Shown here in pieces: positions 13,073-14,169 of a stretch of 14,169 nt of DNA. The notes under the pieces were generated by a model. That model was not told the origin of the DNA and did not search any database. It saw nothing but the letters and a program-made list of their open reading frames with translations. Numbering within the stretch: position 1 is the first letter of the stretch; each line of letters opens with the position of its first letter. The translations under genes were made by a program, and so were the position numbers. Origin of the DNA: an uncultured Archangium sp. (GTDB lineage: Bacteria > Myxococcota > Myxococcia > Myxococcales > Myxococcaceae); assembly GCA_946479335.1 (NCBI GenBank), contig CAMLFP010000113.1, positions 1 to 14,169 of the forward strand, read 5' to 3'.

Positions 13073-13527
13073 AGCGCGGGCTGCTGGTGGCCGCGCTGGT
13101 GCTGGTGCCCTTCGCGGCGCTGGTGGTGCTCGGCTTCCTCTTCTCCCTCGGCGACGCGCCCGTCGTGCTGCCCGACGAACCGCTGGTGCCGGAGCCACCC
13201 GCCCGCGCCACGCGCCTCTCGGGGCCACCCGCCGGTGCCGCATCGCCGACGCCTCCACCCGCCGTCACGGGCGCCGCGGCGCCGGCGCTCCTCACGCCCT
13301 TCCTCCCCGCGCTGGGGCACTGCTTCTCCGACAACGGGCTGCACGGGCACGTCCACCTCCGCTTCACGCCGCAGCGTGACGGCGGCTTCAGCGGCGTCGC
13401 CGTCGACCAGAACTCCACGCAGAGCCCGTACGTCGCGGCGTGCGTCGAAGACGTGCTGCAGAGCGCGCGGTTCGAGCCGTCCCCCGGCCCCGACTACGCG
13501 CCCGTCGACTTCACCTTCAGCTTCTAG
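13069..13527 (+). CDS. short membrane-anchored protein with TonB/AgmX-like C-terminal domain
   Basis: A 152-residue protein. Residues 5-27 form an N-terminal membrane helix (GLLVAALVLVPFAALVVLGF). Residues 29-75 are a Pro/Ala-rich linker that could span the periplasm. Residues 80-152 form a compact domain (LGHCFSDNGLHGHVHLRF, then VAACVEDVLQSARFEP and the closing VDFTFSF). The paired cysteines C85 and C125, the G-x-V-x-L-x-F strand and the terminal Phe-rich strand match the 'AgmX/PglI' type TonB-like C-terminal domain common in Myxococcota. Members act in envelope complexes, often as linkers between inner and outer membrane; the partner here is unknown. GTG 13069 overlaps the gluQ stop by four bases, so it is translated together with a tRNA-modifying enzyme, probably by position rather than function. 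It lacks ExbB/ExbD neighbours. Confidence 0.8.
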   Translation: MKRGLLVAALVLVPFAALVVLGFLFSLGDAPVVLPDEPLVPEPPARATRLSGPPAGAASPTPPPAVTGAAAPALLTPFLPALGHCFSDNGLHGHVHLRFTPQRDGGFSGVAVDQNSTQSPYVAACVEDVLQSARFEPSPGPDYAPVDFTFSF

Positions 13528-13544
13528 GAAGCGCGCGCAGGCCG

Positions 13545-13550
13545 TACAGT
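13545..13550 (+). promoter_or_regulatory. candidate -10 box TACAGT ahead of a gene without ribosome site
   Basis: TACAGT matches the TA-N3-T core of bacterial -10 boxes and lies 12 bases before ATG 13563. The 35-base gap after the upstream stop contains no Shine-Dalgarno sequence, so the transcript may have a very short leader. No good -35 box is visible at 17 bases. Confidence 0.28.
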
Positions 13551-13562
13551 CGCCCGCGTCAC

Positions 13563-14169
13563 ATGCCCGCCGTCGTCGAGCCTCTCGGCCCCACCCACCT
13601 CAGCGCGCTCCGCGCGATGCTGACGCGCGACACGACGCACAACATGTACCTCCTGGGGCTGCTCGAGGAGTTCGGCGTCGTCTCCAACCCCAGCGCGCCC
13701 TTCACCTTCTACGGGCGCTTCTTCGACGACGAGCTGACCGCCGCGATGTTCGTCGCGAGCTCCGGAGGCCTGCTGGTGCCCTCCGCGTCGAGCCCCCAGC
13801 ACATCGGCGACATCGCGAAGACGCTGCACGGCACGCTGCAGCCGCGCGGCCTCCTCGGAGAGCAGGCGGTGATCGACGCGCTGCTCAAACACTTCGGCGT
13901 GACGCCGCAGTTCAGCAAGACGCAGAAGATGTTCTCGGTGTCGCCCAACGACCTCGGGCCGTTCACCAACCCGTTGCTGCGCGCCGCCACCGAAGCCGAC
14001 GTGCCGCGGTTGATGCCCCTGGCCGCCGCCTGCGTGATGGAGCTCAACAAGCGCGACCCGATGGCCGACGACGCGCAGGGCTTCGAGCTGCGCGTGCGGC
14101 AACGCGTGAAGGCCGGCCGCACCTACGTGCTCGAGGAGAACGGCGAGTTCGTCTTCAAGCTCGACGTGG
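13563..14169 (+). CDS. GNAT family N-acetyltransferase with DUF4081-type N-terminal domain (3' end outside window)
   Basis: The reading frame runs from ATG 13563 without stop to the right edge, giving about 202 residues. Residues 1-125 match the layout of DUF4081-type N-terminal regions that precede GNAT domains: the opening LGPTHLSALRAML, NMYLLGLLEEFG (28-39) and FYGRFFDDELTAAMFVASSG (49-68). From about residue 140, LLRAATEADVPRLMPLAAAC starts a GNAT domain, continuing with GFELRVRQRVKAGRTYVLEENGEFVFK-type sequence that leads towards the acetyl-CoA-binding strands, which lie outside the window. The family transfers acyl groups from CoA to an unknown amine. The ATG has no Shine-Dalgarno sequence but aligns with the expected start of the domain. 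Confidence in the fold is good; the substrate cannot be named. Confidence 0.85.
   Translation, partial: MPAVVEPLGPTHLSALRAMLTRDTTHNMYLLGLLEEFGVVSNPSAPFTFYGRFFDDELTAAMFVASSGGLLVPSASSPQHIGDIAKTLHGTLQPRGLLGEQAVIDALLKHFGVTPQFSKTQKMFSVSPNDLGPFTNPLLRAATEADVPRLMPLAAACVMELNKRDPMADDAQGFELRVRQRVKAGRTYVLEENGEFVFKLDV

Noticed and set aside
1..14169. Mobile element, phage, CRISPR array, tRNA or rRNA
   Set aside because: I saw no transposase or integrase motifs, no regularly spaced repeats, no tRNA cloverleaf and no rRNA sequence. Gene density and composition are uniform across the window.

Overview
The window is a dense, very GC-rich stretch of bacterial chromosome. Its gene content points to a myxobacterium or a close relative (Myxococcota). 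The pointers are a short periplasmic protein with a TonB/AgmX-like C-terminal domain, a PEGA-domain protein, a vWA-like protein of an AAA-system type, many GTG starts, and repeated 4-base GTGA/ATGA stop-start overlaps. This placement is inferred from gene content, not from a marker gene. I found no tRNA, rRNA, CRISPR array, transposase or phage gene. The region reads as an ordinary chromosomal backbone with several lineage-specific envelope genes.

Layout. (1) 2-1812: the C-terminal end of the helicase HrpB, overlapped by a membrane-anchored protein that looks like a calcineurin-type phosphoesterase stripped of its metal ligands. (2) 1914-5630: a four-gene lipid cluster on the plus strand. It encodes a CDP-diacylglycerol synthase, an acyl-lipid desaturase with all three histidine boxes, a phosphatidylserine-synthase-like CDP-alcohol phosphatidyltransferase and a multi-pass membrane protein. 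All four overlap by 4 to 13 bases. (3) 7292-5619 on the minus strand: a three-gene unit with an 81-residue one-helix protein, a secreted proline/serine-rich protein ending in a beta-barrel-like domain, and a VOC (glyoxalase-fold) protein. (4) 7340-9466: a large membrane protein that fuses a discoidin-like domain to a GT-C-like glycosyltransferase body. (5) 10895-9453 on the minus strand: a 480-residue protein with a degenerate vWA-like C-terminus. (6) 10965-13527: a PEGA-domain secreted protein, the tRNA-modifying glutamyl-Q tRNA(Asp) synthetase GluQ, and the short TonB/AgmX-like protein, all joined by 4-base overlaps. (7) 13563 to the end: an acetyltransferase gene cut off by the window edge.

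How the genes work together. The clearest functional unit is the lipid cluster. The first enzyme makes CDP-diacylglycerol, the third uses it to build a phospholipid headgroup, the desaturase alters acyl chains, and the last protein could move a product or substrate across the membrane. The rest is mostly envelope biology of unknown detail. The two converging gene pairs overlap at their stop codons, and each junction can form a hairpin across the stops. The least understood and most interesting items are the metal-ligand-free phosphoesterase, the helix-plus-serine-tract-plus-barrel protein, the discoidin/GT-C fusion and the orphan vWA-like protein.
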